DNA of 64,000 nucleotides from Ornithinibacillus caprae. GTDB taxonomy: Bacteria > Bacillota > Bacilli > Bacillales > Amphibacillaceae. Under the pieces are notes generated by a model that was not told the DNA's origin, did no database searches, and worked only from the letters and a program-made list of their open reading frames with translations. The position numbers were made by a program, and so were the translations under genes. Shown piece by piece: positions 41,195 through 49,217 of this stretch. Each line of letters starts with the position of its first letter. The stretch's first letter is position 1. The stretch spans positions 124,001 through 188,000 of the forward strand of contig NZ_WOCA01000003.1 in assembly GCF_009728145.1 (NCBI RefSeq), written 5' to 3'.

Positions 41195-41241
41195 GTCGGT
41201 GCCTGTCACTTGTCGAAATTCGACAAGTGACAGGCACCGAC
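41195..41241. repeat. Family-A palindrome, copy 1
   Basis: Near-perfect palindrome of 47 nt with outer arms GTCGGTGCCTGTCAC / GTGACAGGCACCGAC and central TTGTCGAAATTCGACAA. Lies between the AlaX gene and the CBO0543-like gene, and is the leftmost copy of its family. Confidence 0.92.
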
Positions 41242-41322
41242 AGGGCTTTGTGGGTTAGTTTTAAGAAAATGGGTGAAACTATTTTTAGTTTAGTTTTAGT
41301 TAGTGAGAGGTGGGTTGAGATC

Positions 41323-42147
41323 ATGTTTCCAAACTACTTTTGGTATGTTGCTTTACTGACCATCAGTCTTATTGCCTTAGTTATTGCTGTAATAAAGCAT
41401 CCTACCAAGAAAAGATTATTTCAAACCTATTTTTTTATTACTGGACTAGCCTACTTCGTTGATTACAATATACTAGTGATATTCAATGCATATGATTATC
41501 ACCCAAACCTAGCTGAACATCCATGGCTAGATACGACATTTGGATCAATTTTTTCTCAAGGAATTTCTGTACCAATTGCCGCCACTATAATAGCAGGATT
41601 TAATTTAGGATTTATTACTATGCTTTTGACTGCATTTGGATTTATGGGAATAGAAGAATTATTTCGTTTCTTAGGTATTTATGAACATCACTGGTGGAAA
41701 ACATGGTATACTGGTATTCTTTTGCTTATTGCGTTTTCGTTCGCAAAGGTTTGGTACCAATTATTAGCAAATCCGTCTGCTACGACAAAATTTATTACAA
41801 TATATATGACATTAATTGTTTACACCAATACGTTACGTTTTTTTATGCTTTTACTATTCTCTACTCATTTATATAAAATGGGCTGGTTTGAAGATCCAAT
41901 TAGAGACCATATTGCTGGGAACGCACTACTGCTGTTCATTTATTCAGTTCCTGTTACAGTAGTTGTATTACAATTTAGTTGGATCTGGATTTTATTTATT
42001 CTCATCATAGAAATCGTGATGGACTATACACTTATTGGGATAGGAGTAATAGAGCTTGCATCCTATTGGAACCCTTTTTACTTTGCTTTTCTACTTTTGA
42101 CCACTTTAATAGGGGTTAGGTGGCTTTATGTAAAATGGTTTCCGTGA
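41323..42147 (+). CDS. Polytopic membrane protein, CBO0543-like
   Basis: About 274 residues with seven or eight membrane helices. FWYVALLTISLIALVIAVIK is helix 1; GFMGIEELFRFLGIYEHHWW and the closing ASYWNPFYFAFLLLTTLIGV are notable. A longer frame begins at 41227 inside the palindromic repeat, which is spurious; ATG at 41323 follows AGAGGTGGG. It is related in style to the CBO0543-type protein at 42716. Function unknown. Confidence 0.75.
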   Translation: MFPNYFWYVALLTISLIALVIAVIKHPTKKRLFQTYFFITGLAYFVDYNILVIFNAYDYHPNLAEHPWLDTTFGSIFSQGISVPIAATIIAGFNLGFITMLLTAFGFMGIEELFRFLGIYEHHWWKTWYTGILLLIAFSFAKVWYQLLANPSATTKFITIYMTLIVYTNTLRFFMLLLFSTHLYKMGWFEDPIRDHIAGNALLLFIYSVPVTVVVLQFSWIWILFILIIEIVMDYTLIGIGVIELASYWNPFYFAFLLLTTLIGVRWLYVKWFP

Positions 42148-42157
42148 CATCGGTATA

Positions 42158-42607
42158 TTAATCTTCATGGAGTACACCGAACCTTTTCTTAGCTCCCATC
42201 CAAGGGCTTACATCGCGCCATTTCAGATGTTTAGCTGATATGTATGTTACTTCTTGATTAACCTCTCCCGGTTTCCAATCCGGGTAGTCTGTCCAATAAT
42301 AGCTTCCATCCTGCAAGAAAATAACAGCATCTAAAATAATCGAGTCATGATTTTCAGAACTTGGACGAAGTTGGAATTGCGTTACACCTTCAAATAGCAA
42401 CTCTATTGCTGATGGTTTTTCACCCTGCCTTTGAAAGAGCATCCGAATCGTGGTATCAAGCCCCGTTGATATTCCCATGGATAATTCCTTATTAACATAG
42501 CTATCGGTGTGCATTATTAATTCCTTTAGACAACTATCATGAAAATAATTAAATTTATTCAATAGTCCATCTATATCTTCTTCCGCATTTACTTCTATCC
42601 ATTCCAT
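42158..42607 (-). CDS. Hypothetical soluble protein
   Basis: A 149-residue protein: FNYFHDSCLKELIMHTDSYV, then LDTTIRMLFQRQGEKPSAIE, LLFEGVTQFQLRPSSENHDS and FLQDGSYYWTDYPDWKPGEV. FHDSCL and the beta-strand pattern occur in Bacillus proteins sometimes called immunity-like, but no partner toxin is visible. It converges with the membrane protein at 41323. Ribosome site AGGTGATC precedes the start. Confidence 0.65.
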   Translation of the reverse strand: MEWIEVNAEEDIDGLLNKFNYFHDSCLKELIMHTDSYVNKELSMGISTGLDTTIRMLFQRQGEKPSAIELLFEGVTQFQLRPSSENHDSIILDAVIFLQDGSYYWTDYPDWKPGEVNQEVTYISAKHLKWRDVSPWMGAKKRFGVLHED

Positions 42608-42715
42608 ACGATCACCTACTCTAATTAATTTCGAATTCCGTAATAATTTTATAGTCTCCTGGAGAATATATCAATAACAAAATCCAATCGACTATGTATA
42701 TAAAGGAAGTGTTGC

Positions 42716-43162
42716 ATGGCATTTTTACTTATATCAGCAGTTGTTTTCATTATAGTAGCAATTTTGGTTCCAAAACGATTAACCCGTTCCGAACAATATG
42801 CAGTAGCTTTATTTTCAATTGTGTTAGGACTTGTAACGGACATTGTACTGGACCTTAAATATCATGTTTATGGTTATTTTTTACCTGGGGTCCAATTCGT
42901 TGGCTTTATACCTTCGTTAACTTTATTTCCAACAGCTGGTATTGTGTATATGAATTTCTTTCCATATGATCGAGGGCTATCGTATAAATTGTTATATACC
43001 TTTTATTGGTCCATCTTTTGTCTTTTCTTTGAGTTTTTATCTGTTCAATCCGGTTACTTTTATCACAACGGCTGGAAATATTGGCATTCTGCACTAACCT
43101 ACCCAATCCTACTATGGGTTTTAGTCCAACACTTAAAAATCTACAGGTGGTACACCAACTAA
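42716..43162 (+). CDS. CBO0543 family membrane protein
   Basis: A 148-residue protein with four to five helices: LLISAVVFIIVAILVPKRLT, EQYAVALFSIVLGLVTDIVL, then GYFLPGVQFVGFIPSLTLFP and the closing WHSALTYPILLWVLVQHLKI. The WKYWHSALTYP segment is characteristic of CBO0543. Starts 12 nt behind AAAGGAAGTG. Function unknown. Confidence 0.78.
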   Translation: MAFLLISAVVFIIVAILVPKRLTRSEQYAVALFSIVLGLVTDIVLDLKYHVYGYFLPGVQFVGFIPSLTLFPTAGIVYMNFFPYDRGLSYKLLYTFYWSIFCLFFEFLSVQSGYFYHNGWKYWHSALTYPILLWVLVQHLKIYRWYTN

Positions 43163-43172
43163 CCTCCTATTC

Positions 43173-43221
43173 GACAAGTGCCAGTCACTTGTCGAAAGTC
43201 GACTGGTGACTGGCACTTGTC
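43173..43221. repeat. Family-A palindrome, copy 2, variant
   Basis: Arms GACAAGTGCCAGTCAC and GTGACTGGCACTTGTC are exact complements around TTGTCGAAAGTCGACTG. The sequence differs from other copies in both arms in a compensatory way (GCCAGTCAC in place of GCCTGTCAC), so base pairing is conserved. Confidence 0.85.
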
Positions 43222-43240
43222 AGGTCTTATAGATAAAATA

Positions 43241-43268
43241 AGCATACCTCCCCAAAAGGAGATATGCT
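43241..43268. terminator. Bidirectional terminator
   Basis: AGCATACCTCC (43241-43251) pairs with GGAGATATGCT (43258-43268) apart from one bulge. Followed rightward by TTATTTTTT and leftward by TTATTTTAT. Directly next to the stop of the MEDS gene. Confidence 0.8.
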
Positions 43269-43847
43269 TTATTTTTTGGATTGTATTCTTTTTTTGTTGT
43301 AGAGAGAGGAATGGACGAATTCTTCGTCGGTCATGATATATTCATGGCTTCTCATCAAATTAGTTTGAATCTCTGCTGAAACATTAGTAGCATCATAAGC
43401 ACAGACACACATATAGCCAACTTCTCCAATACAACCATCAGCTAGTCCTTCATATTGATCAAGCTTATTCGCAATGTCTTTTTGGTCCTTCCATTTGACA
43501 TGTGACCATGTACGAAAATCAACATCTTCATCCAAAAATGGTTGAATCAGATCCATAGCATGATTCAAAATACTTTCGATATTGAAATCACCGTAACTCC
43601 TGTAAAACGAGGAATTATCATAATGGTGAATGTATTTTTTACCCGCTTCTGAAACATTCATTTTTTGGAGTGCCTTATTTAACACTTCCGCTTGTTCAAT
43701 AATAATAAGATGTTGGCCCTGTTCCAGTCCTGTTTTAATATAAGCCATTAAGTTTTCCAAATAGATCCTTTCATTTTCAAAAAAATAGACGATATGCGAA
43801 GAACTAGATACCTCTATATATCTAGTTAATGGTATCGTTTTTGACAT
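43269..43847 (-). CDS. MEDS domain protein
   Basis: A 192-residue protein consisting of one MEDS (DcmR-type sensory) domain: SHIVYFFENERIYLENLMAY, TGLEQGQHLIIIEQAEVLN, then MDLIQPFLDEDVDFRTWSHV and YMCVCAYDATNVSAEIQTNL with LMRSHEYIMTDEEF at the end. MEDS is a RecA-like sensory fold. It is co-directional with, and 53 nt downstream of, the XRE-MEDS-like regulator, suggesting a sensor/regulator pair. Confidence 0.85.
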   Translation of the reverse strand: MSKTIPLTRYIEVSSSSHIVYFFENERIYLENLMAYIKTGLEQGQHLIIIEQAEVLNKALQKMNVSEAGKKYIHHYDNSSFYRSYGDFNIESILNHAMDLIQPFLDEDVDFRTWSHVKWKDQKDIANKLDQYEGLADGCIGEVGYMCVCAYDATNVSAEIQTNLMRSHEYIMTDEEFVHSSLYNKKRIQSKK

Positions 43848-43884
43848 TAAACCACTCTTTCTTTTTTTGTCTTAACTCAGATGA

Positions 43885-44700
43885 TTAGACTTCCTCTTGC
43901 AAATCAAAGGAAGGAAGTATATTTGAACTATTAGAGAATTGGTAAAATGGTGAATCAGCAATTTCAAAATCAGTCATTAAATAAGGGTATTTTCTCATCA
44001 TCTTAATATGCGAAACTGCTGAAACTAGGGATGCATTATACGATCGAACAAATAGAATCTTTTTCATTTCGAGTAGATTTTTACTGTCTTTCATATGTTT
44101 TTGTATGTTACACAACCAGTCATTATCACAATATTGTTTTTCATTTAACCAGATACGAATAGATCTTTCCGGCTTCATTTTCCATAATAATTCATGGAAA
44201 TACTTGGCTAAATGTTCTGGTTCATCGTTCATAAGCTCTTCCATATCAATAAAACATATAAAATTCTCTAGTTCTTTATCTTTTAAGATAGGTTGAAGGC
44301 TTTGACGAATATGATTCAAATTCATAAAGTAATCGATAACGATGCAAAAGCTGCTTTTTTGTACACCTGTTAAGATAAATGAAATAACGTGTTGGTAGTA
44401 TAATTTAAAATTATTGTATAGATATAATACCTCACTAAACTCATTATTTCGAAAGAATTCAGGTATTTCACCATTGGATAGGTTAGATTGAAAGGAGCTT
44501 TCATTAGTGTCATTCTGAAAGAACAGAATTGGATCAAAATCTAGCACCTTAGCTATATTGGTTGCAACTGTGTGACTGGGATTCCGCTTTCCAGTTTCGA
44601 TTTGTGAATAATAGCCTCGATCTATAAAAGCAAAATTAGCAACTTGAGCTTGCGTTAACTTCTTAGTTACTCTAAATTGAATCAACCATTCTCGTTTCAT
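43885..44700 (-). CDS. XRE-type regulator with MEDS-like sensory domain
   Basis: About 271 residues. Residues 1-65 are an XRE helix-turn-helix (MKREWLIQFRVTKKLTQAQV, FAFIDRGYYSQIETGKRNPS, ATNIAKVLDFDP). Residues about 85-255 resemble a MEDS domain (FKLYYQHVISFILTGVQKSS, LWKMKPERSIRIWLNEKQY, VRSYNASLVSAVSHIKMMRK, YPYLMTDFEIADSPFY). ATG at 44700 follows GGAGGGGGGAGTT; a longer frame from 44745 is not preferred. It probably senses a signal with its MEDS part and controls neighbouring genes. Confidence 0.82.
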   Translation of the reverse strand: MKREWLIQFRVTKKLTQAQVANFAFIDRGYYSQIETGKRNPSHTVATNIAKVLDFDPILFFQNDTNESSFQSNLSNGEIPEFFRNNEFSEVLYLYNNFKLYYQHVISFILTGVQKSSFCIVIDYFMNLNHIRQSLQPILKDKELENFICFIDMEELMNDEPEHLAKYFHELLWKMKPERSIRIWLNEKQYCDNDWLCNIQKHMKDSKNLLEMKKILFVRSYNASLVSAVSHIKMMRKYPYLMTDFEIADSPFYQFSNSSNILPSFDLQEEV

Positions 44701-45156
44701 AACTCCCCCCTCCAATCCACCGTGAAAATAATAAAACGTTACCATTCCTTTTTATATTGATTTAAACATAAGTAGTTGATGTCGCGATATGGTAATTATT
44801 TACTATTGTTACCATTCATAAATCATTTTTCGTTCATATTTTAATAGTTTATCAGTTATTCATGTCATTGAGTGTGGCTAGTTGCCACAACTTATAGGTA
44901 TTTAGTTTGGTATATGATTATAATGGGGAAAAATTAAGCATATAGCCTCATCCTATATTTAAATAATGTTGGTTTATTTCCTTTATTTGGGAAAAAACAA
45001 GAGAGTTTAGTCCCTATATGTTTAAAAAGTTTTAAAAAATTAGTGGCTAATTGCCACATATTAAGACTTTATTAAATTATTTTATTAAAATTAAATTCGC
45101 ATGACTTTTTAAGTTGAATTGGCAAAATAGTGCCATAATGATAGGAGCGTTACAAA
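44701..45156. promoter_or_regulatory. Divergent regulatory region with repeated palindromes
   Basis: 456 nt between the leftward XRE-MEDS gene and rightward spo0E-like gene. GTTACCATT occurs at 44738-44746 and 44808-44816, and ATGGTAA/TTACCAT arms lie at 44789-44795 and 44809-44815. GTGGCTAGTTGCCAC (44874-44888) and GTGGCTAATTGCCAC (45043-45057) are near-identical 5+5+5 palindromes 169 nt apart, and TGGCAAAATAGTGCCA at 45120-45135 is a looser third site just ahead of the spo0E-like gene. These are good operator candidates for the XRE regulator; binding is inference. Confidence 0.6.
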
Positions 45157-45336
45157 ATGGTAAACAAAAATAAGGATGAGTTGTTAAATCAAGTTCAAAA
45201 GAAAAAGAAAGAAATGATTGAAATTGGACTTGAAAAAGGATTACAACATGATGAAACCCTTTTAATTAGCCAGCAATTAGACAAATTAATTTTTAAAGCC
45301 CAAAAACAACAGGTTAATAAACCATCAGAAAATTAA
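45157..45336 (+). CDS. Spo0E family aspartyl-phosphate phosphatase
   Basis: A 59-residue protein. KKKKEMIEIGLEKGLQHDET then LLISQQLDKLI is the two-helix Spo0E fold, with SQQLD in place of the canonical SQELD motif. Members dephosphorylate Spo0A-phosphate and delay sporulation. ATG follows GATAGGAGCGTTACAA. It faces away from the XRE-MEDS regulator and shares its palindrome-rich control region, so sporulation timing may be linked to the MEDS signal. The Q for E change does not remove the key Asp. Confidence 0.88.
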   Translation: MVNKNKDELLNQVQKKKKEMIEIGLEKGLQHDETLLISQQLDKLIFKAQKQQVNKPSEN

Positions 45337-45344
45337 TTCATTTA

Positions 45345-45373
45345 CCTGTAATCATCTGTAGGGTGATTACAGG
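45345..45373. terminator. Bidirectional terminator
   Basis: CCTGTAATCA (45345-45354) pairs exactly with TGATTACAGG (45364-45373), between the convergent spo0E-like gene and the gene at 45376. Followed by ATTTAATTTG rightward and TAAATGAATT leftward. Confidence 0.75.
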
Positions 45374-45375
45374 AT

Positions 45376-45621
45376 TTAATTTGTGATATCCACTCCATAA
45401 TCCTTTTCCAGTATTCTATATATTTCCTTTAACTTTGGTTTCTTCGCAATAATGCTTCTTGCATTATAGGATAAGTTTATTACTTCTTCATTTTGTTCTT
45501 CCTTAGATAATCCTTTTTGATAGTGATAAGTGTCGTAGAGTGTGTGATCCAATAGCTTTAAAATAGAGTATTGAGTTTTTAAAGCCTTTACCAATAACGC
45601 TTCTTTTTGATCTATGTTCAT
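45376..45621 (-). CDS. Hypothetical helical protein
   Basis: An 81-residue soluble, all-helical, charged protein: DQKEALLVKALKTQYSILKL, DTYHYQKGLSKEEQNEEVIN, then IIAKKPKLKEIYRILEKDYG. AGGAGGGGACA ribosome site supports expression. No family recognised. Convergent with spo0E-like. Confidence 0.6.
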   Translation of the reverse strand: MNIDQKEALLVKALKTQYSILKLLDHTLYDTYHYQKGLSKEEQNEEVINLSYNARSIIAKKPKLKEIYRILEKDYGVDITN

Positions 45622-45773
45622 TGTCCCCTCCTAAGCCCTAGTTCTTGCTTTTAAGTATACGCTTCTCTAGTTCATTTCTCAATTTCTTACTACTGTATAG
45701 ACTGTTCCATTTAAGCAATACTAACATCAATGTCTGTGGGTTGTTAGTAATTTTTTTTAGAAAGGGGAATACC

Positions 45774-47264
45774 ATGAAAAGGGTTACTTCCGTATTTTGG
45801 ATTACACTGGCAATTACTTTATCCATATCCATTTGGGGAGTATTTGCTCCAGAAAATTTTGAACGTATCTCTAGTGAGTTAATGGGGTATATTTCTACTC
45901 ACTTTGGTTGGTATTATTTATTAATTGTGACACTGTTTGTCATATTTTGCTTATATTTAATCATCAGTCCTTTCGGCAAAATTAGGCTAGGAAAGCCAAA
46001 CGATAGGCCTGATTTTAGCTATACATCTTGGTTTGCTATGCTTTTTAGTGCTGGTATGGGGATTGGACTTGTGTTTTATGGAGTCGCTTCGCCAGTATCC
46101 CACTATTTAAAAACTCCTCCTATTGCCGAACCAGGCACGAGAGAAGCGTTGGAGGATTCATTGCGTGTTACCTTCTTCCATTATGGTATTCATGCATGGG
46201 CAATTTACGCAATCATTGCTTTAATTCTAGCTTACTTTACATTTCGTCACGGAAAACGTGGCTTAATAAGTGTGACACTTGAACCGCTATTTGGTGACAA
46301 AATGGATGGAGTCTGGGGAAAAACGGTTGACATACTTGCAGTTTTTGCAACTATTGTTGGCGTAGCTACTACATTGGGATTTGGTGCCGCACAAATTAAT
46401 GGAGGATTTACCTATCTGCTTGGCATCGAAAGTACATTCTTTGTCCAGCTCCTAATCATTTTAATAGTAACTGTTTTATTTATGATTTCAGCATACACAG
46501 GACTTAGTAAAGGGATTAAATATTTGAGTAATGTCAACATGATTTTAGCTACGACGCTATTTGTTATTACGCTGCTGTTAGGACCCACTCAATACATTTT
46601 AGACTCGTTAACGGATTCATTAGGTGCCTATATTCAAAGTCTCCCAACGGAGAGCCTCCGCCTATCGCCTAATAACGAAGCAGAAAATCAGTGGGTGATC
46701 GATTGGACAGTCTTTTTTTGGGCTTGGTGGATTGCTTGGGCGCCATTTGTTGGAATATTTATTGCCCGGATATCTAGAGGACGTACGATTCGTGAATTTT
46801 TATTAGGTGTGTTGATTGTCCCTTCTGTTGTAGGTTTTCTATGGTTTTCAACCTTTGGTATATCTGGAATTGAGGCGCAAAATAACGGGGTAGATATTGC
46901 TGGTCTACCTGATGAACAAGCTTTATTTGGATTATTTGATACGTTCCCATTTAGTGTTTTGTTATCAGTGCTTGCTGTAATTCTGATTAGTACGTTCTTT
47001 ATAACCTCTGCCGATTCTGCAACTTTTGTTTTGGGAATGCAAACAACTAATGGATCCTTATCACCAGCGACATCAGTAAAATTTGTTTGGGGATTCTTTC
47101 AATCGGCAATTGCAGCAGTCCTACTTTTCACTGGTGGACTAACTGCGCTACAAAACGCATTAATCGTAGCAGCACTACCATTCTCGTTCATCATGATCAT
47201 CATGATTTTCTCCTTCCACAAAGCACTACTAAAAGAAAAACTAAAGGAAGATAAAGCAAAATAG
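45774..47264 (+). CDS. BCCT family glycine betaine/choline-type transporter
   Basis: About 496 residues, twelve membrane helices. MLFSAGMGIGLVFYGVASPV is the conserved glycine-rich GMGIGL segment; FFWAWWIAWAPFVGIFIARI with SRGRTIREF is the BCCT signature (about 318-345). ATG at 45774 follows AGAAAGGGGAATACC; the frame is open further upstream but without a site. It resembles OpuD/EctT-type sodium-coupled uptake of osmoprotectants such as glycine betaine or ectoine. Exact solute unresolved. It is followed by a family-A palindrome. Confidence 0.93.
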   Translation: MKRVTSVFWITLAITLSISIWGVFAPENFERISSELMGYISTHFGWYYLLIVTLFVIFCLYLIISPFGKIRLGKPNDRPDFSYTSWFAMLFSAGMGIGLVFYGVASPVSHYLKTPPIAEPGTREALEDSLRVTFFHYGIHAWAIYAIIALILAYFTFRHGKRGLISVTLEPLFGDKMDGVWGKTVDILAVFATIVGVATTLGFGAAQINGGFTYLLGIESTFFVQLLIILIVTVLFMISAYTGLSKGIKYLSNVNMILATTLFVITLLLGPTQYILDSLTDSLGAYIQSLPTESLRLSPNNEAENQWVIDWTVFFWAWWIAWAPFVGIFIARISRGRTIREFLLGVLIVPSVVGFLWFSTFGISGIEAQNNGVDIAGLPDEQALFGLFDTFPFSVLLSVLAVILISTFFITSADSATFVLGMQTTNGSLSPATSVKFVWGFFQSAIAAVLLFTGGLTALQNALIVAALPFSFIMIIMIFSFHKALLKEKLKEDKAK

Positions 47265-47328
47265 GTACCTTTGACAATGGGGAAATGAGAACTAAGAAAT
47301 GGGATATAGAAAATGGAAAAATAAGGGA

Positions 47329-47369
47329 GGTGCCTGTCACTTGTCGAAAGTCGACAAGTGACAGGCACC
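47329..47369. repeat. Family-A palindrome, copy 3
   Basis: 41-nt copy with arms GGTGCCTGTCACTTGTCGA / TCGACAAGTGACAGGCACC around AAG. Lies between the BCCT gene and the DUF5667 gene, 28 nt before the latter's GTG start. Confidence 0.92.
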
Positions 47370-47396
47370 ACTCGAATAGAACTGGAGGTAGATTGC

Positions 47397-48800
47397 GTGT
47401 ATTTTCATAGACATGAGCTTAATCCAAAGGGTGATGCGTATGAGGTTATTTTATACTTAGAGCCTCATCAATCACTTGAGGAATATGCAGAAGAATTTGG
47501 TCTATCCATGAAAGCGGAAGAAGATATCAATCGCATTGCAATTGGATATGTTAAAAATACGTTTCCGACATTACCAGTGAAAGCTATAAAAGTCATGATG
47601 GGTGGCGCATTAGTTACAACAATTATGTTTGGCGGAGTGACTCATGCTTTTGCAGAAGAAGATAATGATATAACTCTTGAAACTGAAACACCTGCTGCAG
47701 ATGAATTTGGAATTACCATTACAGAGGATGACACGGATATTGAAGACCTAGAAGGTGAACCTGTTCCAGAGGATCCTCCTATCGATGAAGGTACAACAGC
47801 TGAAGAAGAGGTTCCATTCGATGAACCAGGACTCATCCCAGGTGATTTCTTCTACTTTGTGGAAATTATTGCAGAAAAAGTCCAATTAGCACTTACCTTT
47901 GGAGATACAGCTAAAGCAGAGTTGATGTCCAAGTTTGCTAATGAACGAATTGCAGAGGCAAACGAATTATTTAGCCAAGGTGATACAGACGGAGCCATTG
48001 TTCTACTAAATAGAGCACTGGAAAGTCAGCAATTGGCCCTTGATTATGTAGCTGATGAAGCGGAAACAGAGGGTACGACTGGATCAGATGAAGAAGATCC
48101 GATACCAGAAGAATTAGAAGGTATTACTCCCGAGGAAGATGAAGTAACAGAAGAAGATGTGGATAAAGCTGAAGAACCTGTTGAAGATGTACGTGAAGAG
48201 TTACAAGTCCAATTCAGCAAGAATGTTACTGCTCTTTTACTTGCAATGGAAAAAGTAGAAAACCCTACAGCGAAAGCGGCTCTCGCAAAGAATGTGGAAA
48301 AAGCCTTTGCTAGGATGGAAAATAAATTAGAAAAGATGCGTAGTATTGAAGAACAGCTAGCTAGTGATGTAATCGTCGATGATGATGTGGAGGAATTAAG
48401 AAGTGTTATAGAATCAGATCAGGTTGAATTTGATGCTGGGATGGATGAAATAGAAGAAAAAGACGCAGAAGATAATACCGCTGTGGGAAAGAAATTTCAA
48501 GAGAAATCCACTTATGTGCCTTCTCTGGCCAAACAAGATACAGAAATGGCGCAATCGGTGCAACAAAAAGCACAAGAAAAAGCAACACAAGGGAAACAAA
48601 CTAGTCAAGAAGTAAGGCAAAATAAGCAGCCTGAAACAAAACCACCAGTCCCAAACACAAATGCGAAGAAAGAAGCTAAACAGGAAAATACAAATAATCA
48701 AGATACGCCTGCAAACGAAAAAAACAAAGGGAATGTGGACGCCCCTTCCCAAGCAGCCAACTCAAAGGAAAAAGCCAAAGGAAAAGGAAACAAAGAGTGA
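47397..48800 (+). CDS. DUF5667-containing exported acidic protein
   Basis: About 467 residues. An N-terminal cytoplasmic part (VYFHRHELNPKGDAYEVILY) is followed by a membrane helix (VMMGGALVTTIMFGGVTHAF, about 62-81) and a long outside part: an acidic linker, a DUF5667 domain (GDFFYFVEIIAEKVQLALTF, GDTAKAELMSKFANERIAEA), further acidic helices, and a low-complexity tail rich in Lys, Gln and Asn. GTG at 47397 is 8 nt behind GGAGG. A longer frame starting inside the palindrome is spurious. Function unknown, likely envelope. Confidence 0.8.
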   Translation: MYFHRHELNPKGDAYEVILYLEPHQSLEEYAEEFGLSMKAEEDINRIAIGYVKNTFPTLPVKAIKVMMGGALVTTIMFGGVTHAFAEEDNDITLETETPAADEFGITITEDDTDIEDLEGEPVPEDPPIDEGTTAEEEVPFDEPGLIPGDFFYFVEIIAEKVQLALTFGDTAKAELMSKFANERIAEANELFSQGDTDGAIVLLNRALESQQLALDYVADEAETEGTTGSDEEDPIPEELEGITPEEDEVTEEDVDKAEEPVEDVREELQVQFSKNVTALLLAMEKVENPTAKAALAKNVEKAFARMENKLEKMRSIEEQLASDVIVDDDVEELRSVIESDQVEFDAGMDEIEEKDAEDNTAVGKKFQEKSTYVPSLAKQDTEMAQSVQQKAQEKATQGKQTSQEVRQNKQPETKPPVPNTNAKKEAKQENTNNQDTPANEKNKGNVDAPSQAANSKEKAKGKGNKE

Positions 48801-48836
48801 TTAGAAATTGATTGAAGAGTTAGCCCCGCGATGCCA

Positions 48837-48879
48837 CGGTGCCTGTCACTTGTCGAAATTCGACAAGTGACAGGCACCG
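48837..48879. repeat. Family-A palindrome, copy 4
   Basis: 43-nt copy, CGGTGCCTGTCACTTGTCG / CGACAAGTGACAGGCACCG around AAATT, 36 nt after the DUF5667 stop codon. Confidence 0.92.
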
Positions 48880-48974
48880 ACAGGAAGGAACTGACAGATT
48901 CTTCCCTATTCTTTCCATTCATAGACACTTATGAATTCCTCATACTAATAATGATTAAAAAAGGAGGAATCAGA

Positions 48975-49193
48975 ATGGGAGAAATTAGTCAATTTAAAGG
49001 TGGGGAAAAGGCACCAAATAATGGAGTTTACATTGAAGTAGGCGAAACTGGAAGTGGTGTTAAAAAACCACAACAAGTAACCATGCATGCAGGTGAAAAA
49101 TTCCCAGAAACCTCAAATAATGATCGTGTATGGAAAAATAAACGCAGCCTATCTCACCCAAGCCCACAAAACAGCAGACATACTTCCAACTAA
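48975..49193 (+). CDS. YjzC family protein
   Basis: A 72-residue protein: MGEISQFKGGEKAPNNGVYI, EVGETGSGVKKPQQVTMHAG, EKFPETSNNDRVWKNKR. This matches the small YjzC family of Bacilli, of unknown function. ATG at 48975 is 9 nt behind AAGGAGGAAT. A longer frame from 48831 runs through the palindrome and is not genuine. Confidence 0.88.
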   Translation: MGEISQFKGGEKAPNNGVYIEVGETGSGVKKPQQVTMHAGEKFPETSNNDRVWKNKRSLSHPSPQNSRHTSN

Positions 49194-49217
49194 TCAAAGA
49201 TATTGGACTGCCCTTTG

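Noticed and set aside
41227-41322. Apparent N-terminal extension of the membrane protein that begins inside the palindrome
   Set aside because: The extension is coded by the repeat and unique DNA; a proper ribosome site stands before the ATG at 41323.
45638-45832. Leftward 64-codon frame overlapping the BCCT start
   Set aside because: It lies antisense to the start of a clear transporter gene and has no ribosome site.
47099-47371. Leftward frames carrying PVTCR-STSDRH-type sequence, also at 48698-48928 and 60311-60505, and a rightward one at 62599
   Set aside because: The recurring peptide is just the translation of the palindromic repeat, which is open in several frames; these frames otherwise run antisense to real genes or across the T-box leader.
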